DNA from: CAWCDJ01 sp963796485
Lineage (GTDB): Bacteria; Acidobacteriota; Terriglobia; Bryobacterales; Bryobacteraceae
Direction: 5' to 3'
NCBI GenBank assembly: GCA_963796485.1
Contig: CAWCLV010000001.1
Span: 1,488,001 to 1,552,000, forward strand
DNA length: 64,000 nucleotides
Below are positions 60,891-64,000 of this stretch, piece by piece; within the stretch, counting starts at the first letter, position 1, and each line of letters begins with the position of its first letter. A program made the position numbers and the translations under genes. The notes under the pieces are model-generated. The model made no database searches. It saw only the letters and a program-made list of their open reading frames with translations, and had not been told where the DNA came from.

Positions 60891-62438
60891 ATGACACCCG
60901 ACGCTGCCGGACCGGTGCTGGTGTACGACCGCATCGCTCACAACCGCCGGAAGACGGTCCTGCTGGTCGCGATCGCCGCGGCCTCGATTGCGCCCTCCGT
61001 GCTGGCTCTGAGCTTCGGATGCGCCGCCAGCATCGCCTACCGTTTGGCGGGCGGATACCCGCCCAGGCCGGACACCGCGCTCGAACTGCGCCTGATGGCG
61101 GTCTTCGCGCTCGGGTTGATCGGAGGCCTCGCCCTGCTGTTCTGGGCCGTCGCGTCTTCCCCGGTTGCCAAAGTATTAGCCTTCGCGGGAGCGCGTCCGG
61201 CCGGCCCCCAGGAGGCCGAAGCGAAACGGCTGCTGGAGAACCTCGCGATCGGCGCCGGCCTTCCCAACCCGCGGCTGTACGTGATCGACACCGCTACCCC
61301 GAACGCTTTCGCCGCCGGAATGCACCCGTCGGATTCGGTGGTGGCCGTAACCACCGGGCTCCTCAGCCTGATGGACCGGCGGGAACTCGAAGGGGTCCTG
61401 GCACATGAACTGTCGCACATCGGGAACCACGACACCCGGCTGAACACGATTGTCGCCTCCATTGTGCTCTTCCTCCGCCTGCCTTACCTGATGCGCCGCC
61501 AGGGCATTCAGGAATCGAGGCAGGCGGTGTCCACTTCGGCGATGAGCCAATACCGGAGCTACCGGCTGCTGTTTTCGCCGCTCTTCCTCTACCTGTTCTT
61601 CGTGGCGCCGGTGCTGGCAGCGCTCATCCGTTCGGCTGTTTCGCGAAACCGTGAGTATCTCGCGGACGCGGACGCCGCGTTGCTGACCCGTTATCCCGAA
61701 GGACTGCTCCGCGCGCTGGCCAAGATTGCCGGCGCCGGGTCGGCCATGGCCGGCTCCAACCCGGTGGTGGAGCACCTCTATTTTGCGGACCCGGCCCCAG
61801 GCGCAGCGCAGGGGTTGCTCAACGGCAGTCTCTTCGCAACCCACCCTCCCCTTCAGCATCGAATTCAGAAACTGGCCGAATTCAACTCCGGAATCTCGGT
61901 CTCCGAATTGGAGACCGCGCTCAAGGCCGGCCGTGAGTTCGGCAAGAATCACCCCGCCGCCGAATCGGTGGGGATGCTCGATTCCGTCGCCAGCGATGAG
62001 CTGGCGATGTTCACCGAGGGCAACCCGATGGGCCGCGTCTTCCGGTACATGGAAATGGAGCCGGCGTCCATTTACGATCAGCCAAACCCGAATTCCTCCA
62101 CCCTCGCGCGGCTTCAGCCCGGCGCCCTGATCGTGGCATTCGACGACCCCGGGCCTTACCGCCAGGTGAACACGGCGGACCAGACGTTCGGCTATCTCCG
62201 GCGGAAGGTCAAGCTGCAAGCCGTAAACCTGACGCCGGCGGATCTGTACGACCCCGCCTCGCGGGCGGCGGCGGAACGGAACCTCCCGCCCTTCACTCCG
62301 GAAAGCGCCGGGGCGAACAACCCCGCGACTGGACTGACCGCGCAGGCCATCAGCGGCAAACAAATCTTCACGGCAGTGGTTTTCGGAGTGCTGGTGTTCG
62401 GCGGCGTGCTTCTGCTGCTGATGCGCTTCTCGGGATAA
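60891..62438 (+). CDS. Membrane M48 zinc metalloprotease (HtpX-like)
   Basis: The product is 515 aa. Two helices at about 22-90 precede the protease domain. The zinc site is HELSHIGNHDTRLN (HExxH) near residue 168, the third ligand fits the Glu in SRNREYLADADAALL, and further helices lie between. The ~110-residue region from about 385 to 490 (NPMGRVFRYMEMEP...) is an addition, followed by a last helix (IFTAVVFGVLVFGGVLLLLM). It probably degrades damaged membrane proteins and forms a pair with LemA. Confidence 0.87.
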   Translation: MTPDAAGPVLVYDRIAHNRRKTVLLVAIAAASIAPSVLALSFGCAASIAYRLAGGYPPRPDTALELRLMAVFALGLIGGLALLFWAVASSPVAKVLAFAGARPAGPQEAEAKRLLENLAIGAGLPNPRLYVIDTATPNAFAAGMHPSDSVVAVTTGLLSLMDRRELEGVLAHELSHIGNHDTRLNTIVASIVLFLRLPYLMRRQGIQESRQAVSTSAMSQYRSYRLLFSPLFLYLFFVAPVLAALIRSAVSRNREYLADADAALLTRYPEGLLRALAKIAGAGSAMAGSNPVVEHLYFADPAPGAAQGLLNGSLFATHPPLQHRIQKLAEFNSGISVSELETALKAGREFGKNHPAAESVGMLDSVASDELAMFTEGNPMGRVFRYMEMEPASIYDQPNPNSSTLARLQPGALIVAFDDPGPYRQVNTADQTFGYLRRKVKLQAVNLTPADLYDPASRAAAERNLPPFTPESAGANNPATGLTAQAISGKQIFTAVVFGVLVFGGVLLLLMRFSG

Positions 62439-62448
62439 ACTGTCGGGC

Positions 62449-63615
62449 ATGGTACGCAGCTTCGCGCTTCTCCTGCTTGCACTGTCCGCCGCGTTCGCGG
62501 CGCCGGAGTACAGCTCCGAACTCATCTTCCCGCTCGAGCACTGGCACAATCACTCGTCCTCCATCGTCGAACTGCCGAATGGCGACCTTCTGGTGTGCTG
62601 GTTTCACGGCTCGGGCGAGCGCACGGCGGACGATGTCCTCATTCGTGGCGCGCGCTGGAACCGGTCCACCGGAAAATGGACCGAGCCCTTCCTGATGGCC
62701 GACACGCCCGGGTTTCCCGAGACCAATCCGGTGCTGTTTCTCGATTCACAAAAGCGCCTCTTCTTTTTCTGGCCGCTGATCATCGCTCACCGTTGGGAAA
62801 CCGCGCTCATGAAATACCGGATCTCGACCGACTACCAGCAGGCCTCCGGTCCGCCGCGCTGGGAATACCAGGACAACATCGTGCTGATCCCGAAAAACAT
62901 CGCCGCCCGCACGCGGGAATTCGCCGCGCGCGAAGCACCCGCGGGCGGACCGCTCGCCGGCGCCGCCGCCCGCGCCATCGAGCACGCCGATGACGAATAT
63001 TTCTCGCGCATGGGCTGGTTCACCCGCACGCATCCGCTGGAACTGCCATCCGGGCGCATTCTGGTGCCGATGTACTCGGACGGCTTCTCCTTCGGGATTA
63101 TGGCGATCAGCGACGATCACGGCTACACCTGGAATGCCAGCGAGCCGATCGTCGGAATGGGCTGCATCCAACCTTCGGTGGTCCGCAGGAACGACGGCAC
63201 GCTGGTTGCGTATCTGCGGGACAACGGCCCACCGCCGAAGCGCGCCATGATCAGCTATTCCAGGGACGACGGCGTCACCTGGACGCCGGCCCGCGATACC
63301 GAAATCCGGAACCCCGGGACCAGCGTCGAGGCCGTGCGGCTGCGCGACGGCAAGTGGATCATGGTCTACAACGACATCGAGTCCGGCCGCTACTCCCTGG
63401 TGGCCGCCCTTTCCGACGACGAAGGCGCCACCTGGAAATGGAGGCGCCACCTCGATGGGCGCCCGGACCAGCCGGGGAACATTCAGTACCACTACCCGTC
63501 GGTCATTCAGGCCGCCGACGGATCGATCCACGTGACTTACAGCTATTTCGTGCCTGAAGGTAAGTCCATCAAGCACGCGCGTTTCAACGAGGACTGGATC
63601 CGCGCGGGCGATTGA
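62449..63615 (+). CDS. Secreted sialidase-like (BNR/Asp-box) glycosidase
   Basis: The product is 388 aa with a signal peptide (MVRSFALLLLALSAAFAA). The six-bladed fold shows three Asp boxes: SDDHGYTW, SRDDGVTW and SDDEGATW. Other features include HNHSSSIVELPNGDLLVCWFHGSGERTADD and YPSVIQAADGSIHVTYSYF. The family includes exo-alpha-sialidases and related rhamnosidase- or glycosidase-like enzymes, so the exact sugar is open. It follows the protease gene by about ten bases and abuts the convergent DoxX gene. Confidence 0.85.
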   Translation: MVRSFALLLLALSAAFAAPEYSSELIFPLEHWHNHSSSIVELPNGDLLVCWFHGSGERTADDVLIRGARWNRSTGKWTEPFLMADTPGFPETNPVLFLDSQKRLFFFWPLIIAHRWETALMKYRISTDYQQASGPPRWEYQDNIVLIPKNIAARTREFAAREAPAGGPLAGAAARAIEHADDEYFSRMGWFTRTHPLELPSGRILVPMYSDGFSFGIMAISDDHGYTWNASEPIVGMGCIQPSVVRRNDGTLVAYLRDNGPPPKRAMISYSRDDGVTWTPARDTEIRNPGTSVEAVRLRDGKWIMVYNDIESGRYSLVAALSDDEGATWKWRRHLDGRPDQPGNIQYHYPSVIQAADGSIHVTYSYFVPEGKSIKHARFNEDWIRAGD

Positions 63616-64000
63616 TTACGCCGCGATCTTTTCACGCGCGAACTCCCGAACGCGCTCGAGCATCGGAACGTGATGCTCCTCTTGCACGCTGAGCGGCCAC
63701 GGTTCGCGCACTCCGGCGGCCAGAGCCAGCACCGCGCCAAGCAGGGCCATGTTCTTCATGAACTCGATCATTTCGTTGTGGCGCTGCTGCGGGTCCTCCG
63801 TGGCCCAGAAGTTGTGCATGATGGGCGAAGCGATGGCCAGGAATCCGCCGATGGCCGCGGCCCCGAGCTTCGGCTTCACTCCCAACATCAGACTGCCTGC
63901 GCCGATGCCCAGGACCACCCCGGAGAGCTGCACCGATAAATCGGGCAGCGGCACGTTCTTGGACGCCGTGTACTGAGCCAGTTGGTTTTTGCGCTTGAAG
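63616..64000 (-). CDS. DoxX family membrane protein, cut by right window edge
   Basis: The frame is open to the window end, so the N-terminus is missing. Visible residues RKNQLAQYTASKNVPLPDLSVQLSGVVLGIGAGSLMLGVKPKLGAAAIGGFLAIASPIMHNFW, with the later helix MALLGAVLALAAGVREPW, match the DoxX fold of four helices. The A-S-K-x-V-P segment and MHNFW are typical. Function in respiration or redox stress is suggested for the family. No start codon should be taken inside the window. Confidence 0.87.
   Translation of the reverse strand, partial: FKRKNQLAQYTASKNVPLPDLSVQLSGVVLGIGAGSLMLGVKPKLGAAAIGGFLAIASPIMHNFWATEDPQQRHNEMIEFMKNMALLGAVLALAAGVREPWPLSVQEEHHVPMLERVREFAREKIAA

Overview
The window is a GC-rich chromosomal segment, almost entirely protein-coding on both strands with very short gaps. 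It most likely comes from an acidobacterium of the Solibacter/Bryobacter type. The support is inference from family content: an extracellular NHL-like protein at the left edge with the PQFAFGGGWYSSLYF-type C-terminal motif I associate with these bacteria, a PEP-CTERM protein with a TPR lipoprotein of the kind used in that sorting system, a PQQ-like dehydrogenase with its cytochrome c, and a 49-residue membrane protein resembling small acidobacterial proteins. No rRNA or tRNA gene, CRISPR array or intact transposon was found. The only mobile DNA seen is a decayed IS1380-type transposase fragment.

Layout. 1-2.6 kb: gene-poor accessory stretch (cut-off NHL-like protein, unassigned coding debris, one hypothetical). 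2.6-10.2 kb: PQQ-like dehydrogenase plus diheme cytochrome c, a lone receiver protein, an MFS carrier overlapping a malonyl-CoA synthetase-like ligase, and a short BamA-like POTRA protein. 10.2-13.8 kb: an unusually large GT2-GtrA-membrane glycosyltransferase fusion. 13.85-18.4 kb: galactose-use cluster (33-aa membrane peptide, GRP-type sugar carrier, sodium-solute symporter, 63-aa membrane protein, galactokinase), followed by a decayed copy of the galK 3' end. 18.8-22.4 kb: CDP-alcohol phosphatidyltransferase, PH-like protein, DUF218 protein and an MsbA-like ABC exporter. 22.5-23.2 kb: IS1380 remnant.

23.4-30.5 kb (minus) holds a compact histidine operon, hisI-G-D-C-HAD-B-H-F-A, in which every junction overlaps. 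It is preceded by what reads as a complete attenuator: a 23-codon leader peptide with six consecutive His codons, an 11-bp antiterminator and an 8-bp terminator with a U-rich tail. The HAD phosphatase inside the operon is a natural candidate for the missing histidinol-phosphatase. This is the most interesting regulatory system in the window.

30.5-41.1 kb: a GT4 glycosyltransferase, a catalytically dead kinase-like protein with a coiled coil, the minus-strand ftsY-ribD-ribE cluster, two tandem paralogous small proteins, a tyrosine-degradation cluster (aminotransferase, HPPD, FAH-family hydrolase) and ATP-type PEP carboxykinase. 41.1-49.4 kb: secreted hypothetical, TPR lipoprotein, lysozyme-like exported protein, 49-aa membrane protein, rpsA with a consensus promoter and an SD-masking hairpin, HU/IHF protein, HIT protein and a nucleoside symporter. 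49.4-64 kb: two inverted-repeat elements around a large secreted hydrolase, larE, gyrA, DinB-like protein, inward-rectifier K+ channel, two small conserved proteins, PEP-CTERM protein, a second large hydrolase, LemA with an M48 protease and a sialidase, and a cut-off DoxX protein at the right edge.
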